DNA of 12,631 nt from DAOUFU01 sp034429275 (GTDB lineage: Bacteria; Chloroflexota; Anaerolineae; Aggregatilineales; Aggregatilineaceae), in assembly GCA_034429275.1 (NCBI GenBank), contig DAOUFU010000281.1, positions 1 to 12,631 of the forward strand. The letters run 5' to 3'. Position numbers and translations under genes: made by a program. Below, one piece after another: positions 6,866-12,631 of this stretch (its first letter is position 1; each line of letters opens with the position of its first letter). The notes under the pieces were generated by a model. It saw only the letters and a program-made list of their open reading frames with translations, was not told the origin of the DNA and searched no databases.

Positions 6866-6895
6866 AGTATACAAGGAGTCTCATCGCAGAGTCAA
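6866..6895 (-). promoter_or_regulatory. Sigma70-type promoter for the hydrolase gene
   Basis: On the minus strand, TTGACT (6895-6890) and TATACT (6871-6866) are separated by 18 bp, each matching 5/6 of the consensus. It lies immediately downstream of the atp terminator and points to the hydrolase, whose ATG is at 6710 with GAGGA upstream. The 5' leader would be about 150 nt (6859-6711), more AT-rich than the surroundings; I see no known riboswitch in it. Confidence 0.6.
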
Positions 6896-6899
6896 CATC

Positions 6900-6946
6900 A
6901 AAAAAACACTGCCAATGGCTTGTGTGTCGGGCCATTGGCAGTGTTT
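6900..6946 (-). terminator. Rho-independent terminator of the atp operon
   Basis: A perfect 16-bp inverted repeat, AAACACTGCCAATGGC (6904-6919) and its complement GCCATTGGCAGTGTTT (6931-6946), encloses an 11-nt loop. Read on the minus strand the stem is followed directly by T7 (6906-6900), partly shared with the stem. It lies 52 bp beyond the stop of the b/delta gene and shows that the F0 operon ends here, without F1 genes. Confidence 0.92.
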
Positions 6947-6998
6947 GAGATCCTCTTTGATCACCCAGCCGCTAATCACCGACGGCCAGCCGCTTCAT

Positions 6999-7703
6999 CT
7001 ACCGCAATTGGGCCGAAAGCGCCGCCAGGTCGCCGCGCACGCTGCCATCGACCACCTTGTCGCCCGCGCGGATGATCAGGCCGCCCAGGATGGCGGGATC
7101 GACGCGGTTTTCCAGCGATGACGCGCCGGTCACCCGCTTGACCTCGGCCAGTTCGTCGGATTCCAGCGGCAGGGCGCTGATGACCACGATCTCGCCGCCC
7201 AACCCCTTGGCGTCGGCAGGCACCGCCGAGAAGAAATTCTTCAGCAGCGATTCCTGGCGCTTGCGATCCTTGAGTTCTTCGCCGACCAGCCGCTCCGCCG
7301 CCGCCAGCGCCAGGCTGACGATCTGCCCGCGCGCCTCGGCGAGAATCTGGTTACGCTCTTCTTCAGCGCGGGCGCGGGCCTGGGCGCGGACTTCGTCCTC
7401 TTCGCGGGTGACCGCGCGGAGGCGCTGCGCGGCCTGTTCTTCACCACGCTGGCGGGCCTCGTCGATCAGCTTCTGGGCTTCGGCGCGTGCCTGGTTGAGA
7501 ATCTTGTTCTTCTCGCTTTCGGCGTTGGCCAGCGCCAGCTCCGCTTGACGGGCATCTTCCAGGCCCCTGGCGATGCGCTCGGCGCGCTCGTCCAGCATCC
7601 GCAGGATACGCGGCCAGACGAATCGCGCCAGCACAAAGAAGATCAGGCCGAAGTTCAGCAACTGAAAGATGAGAAACCCCAGATTAATGCCTAGTTTGTC
7701 CAT
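6999..7703 (-). CDS. atpF: ATP synthase b subunit fused to delta C-terminal domain
   Basis: A 234-residue protein. Residues 1-30 form the membrane anchor of F0 subunit b (about 9-28, ending FVWPRI), and 33 to about 160 a long charged Ala/Glu/Arg-rich coiled coil that ends in the usual ALAAAERLVGEEL (132-144). Residues about 170-234 are not b: EIVVISALPLESDE (171-184), then VDPAILGGLIIRAGDKVVDG (201-220) followed by SVRGDL, which is the C-terminal signature of F1 subunit delta (OSCP). The roughly 105-residue helical N-terminal domain of delta, which in known enzymes grips the alpha N-termini, is absent, so this differs from mycobacterial b-delta fusions that keep it. The role would be peripheral stalk. 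The ribosome-binding site AGGAGG lies 5 nt before the ATG, and the gene is 20 bp after atpE. Subunit assignment is firm; how it docks on F1 is unknown. Confidence 0.92.
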   Translation of the reverse strand: MDKLGINLGFLIFQLLNFGLIFFVLARFVWPRILRMLDERAERIARGLEDARQAELALANAESEKNKILNQARAEAQKLIDEARQRGEEQAAQRLRAVTREEDEVRAQARARAEEERNQILAEARGQIVSLALAAAERLVGEELKDRKRQESLLKNFFSAVPADAKGLGGEIVVISALPLESDELAEVKRVTGASSLENRVDPAILGGLIIRAGDKVVDGSVRGDLAALSAQLR

Positions 7704-7723
7704 GTGATCCTCCTGTTACGCGG

Positions 7724-7969
7724 CTAAATCACGAACAGGATGATCAGCGACACGACCAGCGCGTAAATGGCGACCGCCTCGGCAAACGCAATACCCAGGA
7801 TCATGTTGGTCACAATCTGGCCCGACGCATCCGGGTTCCGCCCAATCGCCGTCAGCGCACCCTGTACCACCAGGCCGATGCCGATGCCAGGGCCAACCAC
7901 GCCGATCATCGCCAGGCCAGCGCCAATGGTCTTCATCGCGCTGATAAAATCGGTTCCGTTAATATCCAT
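7724..7969 (-). CDS. atpE: ATP synthase subunit c
   Basis: An 81-residue proteolipid with the two-helix hairpin of the F0 rotor ring. Helix 1 has the glycine motif GPGIGIG (26-32), the polar cytoplasmic loop is GRNPDAS (43-49), and helix 2 carries the ion-binding carboxylate Glu64 in IAFAEAVAIYALV. Sodium-binding rings carry Gln after the GPGVG motif and Ser-Thr after the Glu; here these positions are Ile31 and Ala-Val, so proton coupling is the better inference. The ATG is preceded by AGGAGG with a 9-nt spacer. It follows atpB by 101 bp and precedes the b/delta fusion by 20 bp. Confidence 0.97.
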   Translation of the reverse strand: MDINGTDFISAMKTIGAGLAMIGVVGPGIGIGLVVQGALTAIGRNPDASGQIVTNMILGIAFAEAVAIYALVVSLIILFVI

Positions 7970-8070
7970 GAAGTCCTTCCTCCTAGGAATGGTTCGATCT
8001 GCCCTACAAGCCCATCATCATGTCAAAAGGGTGCCGCCCCGGTCGCCCGGAAACGTCACCTCTGGGTCCC

Positions 8071-9240
8071 CTATTGCCCCTCGTGCTCGTGGTGATCGCC
8101 GTGAGCCACCGTCGCCATTGCGGCGAAGACCAGGAACAGCATGGCGAACACAAACGCCTGGATCACACCGACAAACAGCTCGAAGCCGTAGATCGCCAGC
8201 GGGACCAGCGCGCCCGCCAGGAACGGGATCACGAACAGCAGCACTTGCCCTGCGAACAGGTTGCCGAACAAACGGAAGCCAAAGCTGAGAATACGCGACA
8301 GCTCGGAGATAATCTCCAGCAGCCCGACGCCAAAATCCATCGCGCCCATCGGCTTTTTGTCCAGCTTATTGAGCGCGGGAATATTGATAAACTTGGCGAA
8401 ATACCTGCCGCCCAGCGAGCGCACACCGATCACCTGGATGGACACCACCGCGATCAGCGCCAGCGCCATCGTCAGGTTGAGGTCAGTGGTCGCGCCGCGC
8501 ACAAAGGGCGTCACCACGTAGATGTCATCACGCGCCGCCGTTTCTGCGACCAGGGCAACATCGGTGGTCTCGGCAGCCGCTTCAGCAGCCGTTTCAGCAG
8601 CCGCAGTCTCTTCACCATGCGCCTCACCGGCAGCACCGGCAGCGACTTCGTCCTCCGCATGATCGGCGGCGTGCCCCTCTTCTTTGTCGTGGCAGGCTTT
8701 ATAGTCGGCCTCGGTCGCGCGCGTGCCGCTGTCGAGCGCCTTGGGCACCTTCAGGAAGACGCCATCTCGCGCATAACCCGACATGCCCTCCTCGGCGCAG
8801 TGCATGATGCCGATACTATCCGTGCCAGGGATGAGGTGCAGCCAGTTCGCGGTCAGCACGAAGATAAAAATCGTCGCCATCAGCGGGAAGATGCGGCGAG
8901 CCTGGGGACCGGCGGTGGTCTTCGCCAGGCCATACAGCGCATCCACCAGCACTTCCATCAGGCCCTGCAGGCGGCCCGGCACCTGGCGCATTTTGCGCAC
9001 CGCGCCCAGCCCCAAGGCCAGCACCACCACATCGACGATGAGCGTCGAGACAATGGTATTGGTCAGCGCCAGGTTCTTGAGGCCCAGGAACGAGAACGTC
9101 CCGGTCAGCTTCTCCGCCGGGACGCTGATCACCGGCAGTGCCATCGCGCGCTCCATATCAGTCAGCAGCACGAACGGCACATACCAGCAGAAGAGGGCCG
9201 ACGCCACCAAAATGCCGATAAATATCCACAACCCTTTCAA
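8071..9240 (-). CDS. atpB: ATP synthase subunit a, with large insertion
   Basis: The start is a TTG at 9240 (protein begins (M)KGLWIFIGILV), chosen because AAGGAGAG (9254-9247) sits 6 nt upstream. The longer frame to 9537 overlaps the preceding gene and looks non-coding. The product is 389 residues, against roughly 240-310 in most bacteria. It is the proton-channel stator of F0: the essential arginine lies in SRILSFGFRLFGN (315-327), as Arg323, followed by the conserved C-terminal helices, and it ends in a His/Glu-rich tail. Between the helix ending NWLHLIPG (about 132-139) and the family segment VVTPFVRGATTDLN (242-255) lies an insertion of about 90 residues (146-239): it begins with a MHC motif (Cys148), has CHDKEEGH (Cys183), and continues as an Ala/Glu low-complexity stretch. 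By E. coli topology this loop faces the periplasmic side. Function of the insertion is unknown. Confidence 0.93.
   Translation of the reverse strand: MKGLWIFIGILVASALFCWYVPFVLLTDMERAMALPVISVPAEKLTGTFSFLGLKNLALTNTIVSTLIVDVVVLALGLGAVRKMRQVPGRLQGLMEVLVDALYGLAKTTAGPQARRIFPLMATIFIFVLTANWLHLIPGTDSIGIMHCAEEGMSGYARDGVFLKVPKALDSGTRATEADYKACHDKEEGHAADHAEDEVAAGAAGEAHGEETAAAETAAEAAAETTDVALVAETAARDDIYVVTPFVRGATTDLNLTMALALIAVVSIQVIGVRSLGGRYFAKFINIPALNKLDKKPMGAMDFGVGLLEIISELSRILSFGFRLFGNLFAGQVLLFVIPFLAGALVPLAIYGFELFVGVIQAFVFAMLFLVFAAMATVAHGDHHEHEGQ
8573..8608. repeat. Three imperfect 12-bp tandem units inside atpB
   Basis: Units at 8573-8584 (GCAGCCGCTTCA), 8585-8596 (GCAGCCGTTTCA) and 8597-8608 (GCAGCCGCAGTC) are consecutive; the first two differ at one base. 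On the coding strand they encode the Ala/Glu/Thr low-complexity part of the insertion in subunit a. The 12-bp period keeps frame, so copy number could change by slippage without breaking the gene. Confidence 0.7.
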
Positions 9241-9306
9241 GAGCGTCTCTCCTTCTTGTGTGACAGACAACCCCGGCACCGTCTGCCAGGCCCCAGCGCC
9301 GATGGT

Positions 9307-9332
9307 GCGCCATTGGGCGCGCCCAGTGGCGC
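9307..9332. repeat. 26-bp near-perfect palindrome between the AtpZ-like gene and atpB
   Basis: The arms GCGCCATTGGGC (9307-9318) and GCGCCCAGTGGCGC form a palindrome centred in GGGCGCGCCC with one T/G deviation per arm, which still pairs as G-U in RNA. It begins 6 bp after the stop of the AtpZ-like gene and about 66 bp before the atpB start, with no T-run, so it is not a standard terminator. It may act as an mRNA-processing or stabilising stem that lets atpB and atpE be expressed more than the first gene, or it may be a protein-binding site. Confidence 0.5.
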
Positions 9333-9338
9333 GGTGAT

Positions 9339-9839
9339 TTATTTGGGTGGTCCCTGGCGCGGCTTGGGCGGTGTGATCTGCGACACCGCCGAAAGCACCA
9401 GGCGCACCATCGAATACAGGCTGACAGGGATGCTCAACAGCACCAGGCCAATGGTGAACACGGGATGCGTATTCAGGTGAGAGTCCAGGTACAGCCCGCC
9501 AAACAAGGCCCCAAACACCAGGACTAACGTCAAACACCCGGCCTGACCGGCCACTGCCGCCAGCGCCATGTTCCGCAAGTACTCAGGGGTCGGAGTGCGA
9601 TTGCTGTTCATCAGCGCCTTACGGACCGTCCAGTACAGGCTGGCAGGCACCCCCAAACCCAACAGGCCCACGCTCAGCACCGGGTGAATATTCAACACCA
9701 CAAAATCGAGCAGCACGCCCAGGCCCACCGTCACCAGCACGATCACCAGGCCCGTCACCCCGGCTTCGCTGGTCACCAGGCTCAGCGCACGGCGATGTGG
9801 GGTATCGGCTGCGGGTCGAAGTGATACGCGATGCGCCAT
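9339..9839 (-). CDS. AtpZ/AtpI-like protein with duplicated membrane hairpin
   Basis: The ATG at 9839 is preferred, giving 166 residues, over a TTG at 9902, because the latter has no ribosome-binding site and lies inside the predicted promoter. The protein has four hydrophobic segments arranged as two copies of the same unit. Copy 1 (about 30-76) has LLDFVVLNIHPV, then GVPASLYWTVRKAL; copy 2 (about 102-149) has YLDSHLNTHPV, then SIPVSLYSMVRLVL. Each copy resembles the single two-helix hairpin of AtpZ/AtpI proteins, which are encoded first in many atp operons and assist c-ring assembly and divalent-cation supply. It stands at the expected position, first gene before atpB, which supports the assignment. 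Sequence identity to AtpI proper is low by eye, so AtpZ-like is the safer name. Confidence 0.72.
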   Translation of the reverse strand: MAHRVSLRPAADTPHRRALSLVTSEAGVTGLVIVLVTVGLGVLLDFVVLNIHPVLSVGLLGLGVPASLYWTVRKALMNSNRTPTPEYLRNMALAAVAGQAGCLTLVLVFGALFGGLYLDSHLNTHPVFTIGLVLLSIPVSLYSMVRLVLSAVSQITPPKPRQGPPK

Positions 9840-9892
9840 AGGACCCCAAAATGCGAGGCGTTCGCCCCCCGGACTGTGTGCTTTCTTGCACA

Positions 9893-9921
9893 AGCGTAGC
9901 AAAACCGGGGTAAATTGTCAA
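9893..9921 (-). promoter_or_regulatory. Promoter of the atp (F0) operon
   Basis: On the minus strand there is a consensus -35 TTGACA (9921-9916), then a 17-bp spacer, then TACGCT (9898-9893), which keeps the key T1, A2 and T6 of the -10 box. A second TTGACA (9966-9961) lies 45 bp upstream with no good -10 partner, next to a palindrome CGGATATCCG (9971-9980) that could be an operator. The leader to the ATG at 9839 would be about 45 nt. Confidence 0.55.
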
Positions 9922-9995
9922 AAAATCGTCTTAGAAATTCGGTGTTTTCCGCTCAAACTGTGTCAAATTTCGGATATCCGCGGCGCAGGGTGTGC

Positions 9996-10022
9996 AGGGG
10001 CGGGTTTTTCCAACCCGCCCCT
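9996..10022. repeat. GC-rich inverted repeat downstream of nuoN
   Basis: Perfect 11-bp arms AGGGGCGGGTT (9996-10006) and AACCCGCCCCT (10012-10022) enclose a 5-nt loop. There is no T-run on the minus strand, so an intrinsic terminator is doubtful. It lies between nuoN (ending 10095) and the atp promoter. The form, a short GC-rich stem with an AAACCC-type core, resembles dispersed palindromic (REP-like) repeats of many GC-rich genomes, but only one copy is in this window. The rest of 9840-10094 contains the atp promoter and nothing else recognisable. Confidence 0.55.
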
Positions 10023-10094
10023 ATGCGAATAACACTCAGATCATGGAATCGCGCACAGCGATCAGCGATTCAGCCTTCCGGGCGCAACCTCCTG

Positions 10095-11618
10095 CTACCC
10101 CAGCGCGATGAACAGCGCCTGGGCCGCATCCGTCGCCCAGTTGAGCAGCGGAGTCACCAGGATCGTGCCGAACAGCAGCACGCCCGCCGACGTGATCGCC
10201 AGCGCCCAGGTGTAGGGCACGCTCACCGGGATCGCCTCTTCTTCGGGGCTGGGGTGCATATACATCACCTTGACGATGATCAGGTAGTAGTACAGCCCGA
10301 TGATCACATTCACGATGCCGACCAGGGCCAGCCAGACCAGGTTGGAATTCACCGCCGCGCGGAAGAGCAGGAACTTGCCCACAAACCCCGCCGCCGGAGG
10401 AATGCCCGCCAGGCTGAGCAGTGCCAGCGTCATCACCAGCGCCAGCCAGGGATTGCGCCGGCTGAGGCACGCCATATCGCTGATGCGCTCGCTGCCGGTC
10501 ACGTTGGCGAACAGAATGAGCACGGCAAAGGCCAGCATATTCGAGAACACGTACATGAACATGTAGTAGGTCACGGCGGCGGCACCGTCGCCGGATTTAT
10601 CGGTGGAAATGGCCGCCACACCGATCAGCACATAGCCCGCGTGCGCGATAGTCGAATAGGCCAGCAGGCGCTTGAGGTTGGTTTGGACCAGCGCCAGCAC
10701 GTTGCCCAGCGTCATCGACACCACCGCCAGCACCGCCACCACCTCGACCCAGTACCGGCTGTAGTCGCGCACGGCGTCGCCCACCGCCACCAGCTCGGCA
10801 GGCGGGAAGACCGCCAGCACAAAGCGCAGCAGCAGCGCCACGCTGGCCGCCTTGCTGCCCGTGCTCAGCAGTGCCGTGATCGGCGTCGGCGCGCCTTCGT
10901 ACACATCCGGCGTCCAGAAATGGAACGGCACCGCGCTGATCTTGAAGGCGAACCCGGCCAGCACCAGCAGCATCGCCAGCAGCACCGGCACATCGGGCAG
11001 ACCGCCCGCCGCGATCAGCGTGCCGAGCGCATAAAGATTGGTCGCGCCGGTCAGCCCATACAGCAGCGAGAGGCCATACACCGTGAACGCCGAGACAAAC
11101 GCCCCGAACAGGAAATATTTCAGGCCCGCTTCGGTGCTGCGATCCTCGTCGCGCAGGTACCCGGCCAGCAGGTAGAGCGTGATCGACATGGTCTCCAGCG
11201 CCAGGAAGACCATCACCAGGTCCGCCGAGGCCGACACCAGGCTCATGCCGATCACCGCGACAATCACCAGCGCGTAGTAATCGCCACGCAGCCGCAGCCT
11301 GGGCAGCCCCATGCTGATCAGGCAGGTCAGCGCCCCGGCCAGGATCACCATGATGCGGAAAATCTGCGCCAGGGGGTCGTGCCGGATCATGCCGCCGAGC
11401 AGCAGTTGATCCGACAGGCCCGTTTTGGGCGGCAGCGCAAGCACAAAGTAGAGCGCACCCACCGCCAGCAGCCCGAACCCGGCCAGGTAGCCGATCTCGC
11501 GGCGCTGCTCGCGCGTCCAGAGCACGTCCACCGCCAGCACCACCACCGCCAGCACGATCATCAGTATTTCAGGCAGCAGTGCGAGCACCGCCGCCTGGGT
11601 ATCCGTCGAGAACGCCAC
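10095..11618 (-). CDS. nuoN: NADH-quinone oxidoreductase subunit N
   Basis: A GTG start at 11618 is chosen because GGGAGG lies 6 nt upstream; a TTG at 11624 directly abuts that site and overlaps the nuoM stop, so it is less likely. The product has 507 residues, a normal length, and about 14 hydrophobic segments of the antiporter-like fold that pumps protons in complex I. The pump residues are all present: Glu142 in LALETMSITLYLLAGY, Lys167 in AGLKYFLFGAF, Lys226 in GFAFKISAVPFHFWTPD, Lys256 in STGSKAASVALL and Lys415 in GFVGKFLLF. The first four keep the exact spacing of E. coli E133, K158, K217 and K247. It is the last gene of the nuo operon, as is usual, 2 bp after nuoM. Confidence 0.97.
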   Translation of the reverse strand: MAFSTDTQAAVLALLPEILMIVLAVVVLAVDVLWTREQRREIGYLAGFGLLAVGALYFVLALPPKTGLSDQLLLGGMIRHDPLAQIFRIMVILAGALTCLISMGLPRLRLRGDYYALVIVAVIGMSLVSASADLVMVFLALETMSITLYLLAGYLRDEDRSTEAGLKYFLFGAFVSAFTVYGLSLLYGLTGATNLYALGTLIAAGGLPDVPVLLAMLLVLAGFAFKISAVPFHFWTPDVYEGAPTPITALLSTGSKAASVALLLRFVLAVFPPAELVAVGDAVRDYSRYWVEVVAVLAVVSMTLGNVLALVQTNLKRLLAYSTIAHAGYVLIGVAAISTDKSGDGAAAVTYYMFMYVFSNMLAFAVLILFANVTGSERISDMACLSRRNPWLALVMTLALLSLAGIPPAAGFVGKFLLFRAAVNSNLVWLALVGIVNVIIGLYYYLIIVKVMYMHPSPEEEAIPVSVPYTWALAITSAGVLLFGTILVTPLLNWATDAAQALFIALG

Positions 11619-11620
11619 GG

Positions 11621-12631
11621 TCAACCTCCCAGCATCGACACAATGGGCTTCACCCCGGATTCAATCATCGGAGCCATCAGCCGGGGATAGACGCCGAGCA
11701 GGATCAGCCAGAAGACCAGCAGCACCAGCGCCATTTTGTCGTAGATCGTGATGGCCGAGATGTGCGGGAAGCGCTGCTCGTCGAACGCGCCAAAGAACAC
11801 CTGCCCCACGACGCGCAGCACGTAGGCCGCCGTCACAATGATGCCCAGCACCGCGATCAGCGCGATCAGGCCGTAGTAATTGAAGGTATCGGTGAACCAG
11901 CCCACCTCTGCCGGGCTGAAGACCGGCCCCTTCCACAGCCCCACGAAGATCGGGAACTCGGCGACGAACCCGCTCAGGCCGGGCATCCCCATGCTGACAA
12001 ACCCGCCGATGATGAAGGCGACGGCGGTCCAGGGCAGCTTACTCGCCATGCCGCCCAGGCTGGGGATGTCGCGCGTGTGTGCCCGGTCATACACCATCCC
12101 GACACAGGCGAAGAAGAGCGGCGTCATCACGCCGTGCGAGAACATCTGCAGGCCCGCGCCCGTCATGCCCGTGACGTTCATGGTAGCAAAGCCCATGCTC
12201 ACCAGCCCCATGTGGCTGACCGAGCTGAACCCGATGACGTACTTAAAATCGCGCTGGCGCATGGCGATCAGCGCGCCGTACACCACGTTGACCAGGGTCA
12301 GGAAGATGATCCAGGGCAGGTGCGCCCGCGCACCTTCGGGCATCAGTTGCACGCCCACCCGCAGCGCTGCGAACGCGCCGAGCTTCATCAGCACGCCCGC
12401 GTGAATCATCGAGACGGCAGTCGGGGCGGCCACGTCACCATCTGGCGACCAGTTGTGGAAGGGCCACAGGCCCGCCAGCACCCCAAAACCGATGAAGATA
12501 GCCGGGAACCACAGCCGCGCCGTCGTCACGCCCGACCACGACCCGAAGAACGGCAGATCGAACACGCCCTGCTGCGCGGCCAGGTGCAGGTCCACAAAGT
12601 CGAAGCTGTAGACTCCCGTCGCCTGCCCCGC
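11621..12631 (-). CDS. nuoM: NADH-quinone oxidoreductase subunit M, 3' part
   Basis: The gene runs off the right edge, and the frame is open to 12631, leaving the C-terminal 336 residues (AGQATGVYSFDF is the first stretch). It is an antiporter-like proton-pumping subunit of complex I, identified by WSPDGDVAAPTAVSM, the lysine helix HAGVLMKLGAFAALR (Lys83 of the fragment; E. coli K265), FKYVIGFSSVSHMG, and GLSGFVAEFPIF with Glu225 (E. coli E407). The spacing Lys83 to Glu225 equals that in E. coli. In the preceding helix the sequence FGVLAGLWPFHNW aligns with E. coli FAVKMPVVPLHGW, so the central TM7 lysine (K234) is Leu52 here. NuoL is not in the window and cannot be checked. Position just ahead of nuoN fits the standard order L-M-N. 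Confidence 0.96.
   Translation of the reverse strand, partial: AGQATGVYSFDFVDLHLAAQQGVFDLPFFGSWSGVTTARLWFPAIFIGFGVLAGLWPFHNWSPDGDVAAPTAVSMIHAGVLMKLGAFAALRVGVQLMPEGARAHLPWIIFLTLVNVVYGALIAMRQRDFKYVIGFSSVSHMGLVSMGFATMNVTGMTGAGLQMFSHGVMTPLFFACVGMVYDRAHTRDIPSLGGMASKLPWTAVAFIIGGFVSMGMPGLSGFVAEFPIFVGLWKGPVFSPAEVGWFTDTFNYYGLIALIAVLGIIVTAAYVLRVVGQVFFGAFDEQRFPHISAITIYDKMALVLLVFWLILLGVYPRLMAPMIESGVKPIVSMLGG

Noticed and set aside
8020..9480. 486-codon plus-strand open frame opposite atpB
   Set aside because: Same antisense artefact: no ribosome-binding site of note, low-complexity charged product, and opposite a certain gene.
9241..9537. Upstream extension of atpB to 9537
   Set aside because: The extra 99 residues overlap the AtpZ-like gene in another frame and lack family similarity, whereas the TTG at 9240 has a strong ribosome-binding site at ideal spacing.
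9915..11690. 591-codon plus-strand open frame opposite nuoN
   Set aside because: Composition is dominated by His, Gln and Arg, which is what antisense reading of membrane-protein codons produces. NuoN on the other strand has all its functional residues.

Overview
The window reads as a chromosomal segment of a GC-rich bacterium, most likely a member of the Chloroflexota (Anaerolineae-like). That placement is an inference from the codon style, the nuoM-nuoN / split-atp layout and the DUF4432 and TIR/deoxyribosyltransferase-like proteins; no marker gene proves it. All but one of the genes lie on the minus strand, so the transcriptional order runs from high to low coordinates. No rRNA, tRNA, CRISPR array, transposase or phage gene was seen.

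Right end (12631 to about 10095): the 3' part of nuoM, cut by the window edge, and a complete nuoN. These are proton-pumping antiporter-like membrane subunits of respiratory complex I. The NuoM fragment has leucine where the normally near-invariant TM7 lysine (E. coli K234) should be, while NuoN keeps all of its pump residues. A GC-rich perfect inverted repeat lies downstream of nuoN.

Middle right (about 9920 to 6900): an F0-type ATP synthase operon, a tandemly duplicated AtpZ/AtpI-like protein - atpB (a) - atpE (c) - b/delta fusion. It is preceded by a TTGACA-17-TACGCT promoter and closed by a 16-bp perfect stem with a T-run. It is unusual in four ways: the AtpZ-like protein carries two copies of its membrane hairpin; subunit a (TTG start) has an acidic, His/Cys-containing insertion of about 90 residues; subunit b is fused to only the C-terminal domain of delta; and no F1 gene (alpha, gamma, beta, epsilon) follows before the terminator.

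Middle (6895 to 5608): a secreted alpha/beta-hydrolase with its own good promoter but a single-base frameshift at about 6061-6062, in a stretch that looks less GC-rich than its surroundings.

Middle left (5361 to 1848): a tightly packed four-gene operon, aldo/keto reductase - MazG-like pyrophosphohydrolase - macro-like/deoxyribosyltransferase-like (TIR-like) fusion protein - DUF4432 aldose-epimerase-like protein. Its junctions are 10 bp, ATGA and TGATG. A LOG-family protein and an unknown small helical protein follow on the same strand. Four of these families act on nucleotides, N-glycosidic bonds or ADP-ribose-like ligands, and two act on sugars or carbonyls. This is the best candidate for an undescribed system: either nucleotide/ADP-ribose salvage and clean-up, or a nucleotide-centred conflict (defence) cassette. 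That function is inference only.

Left end: a SufE-like sulfur acceptor gene on the plus strand with a near-consensus promoter, convergent with the small unknown gene.
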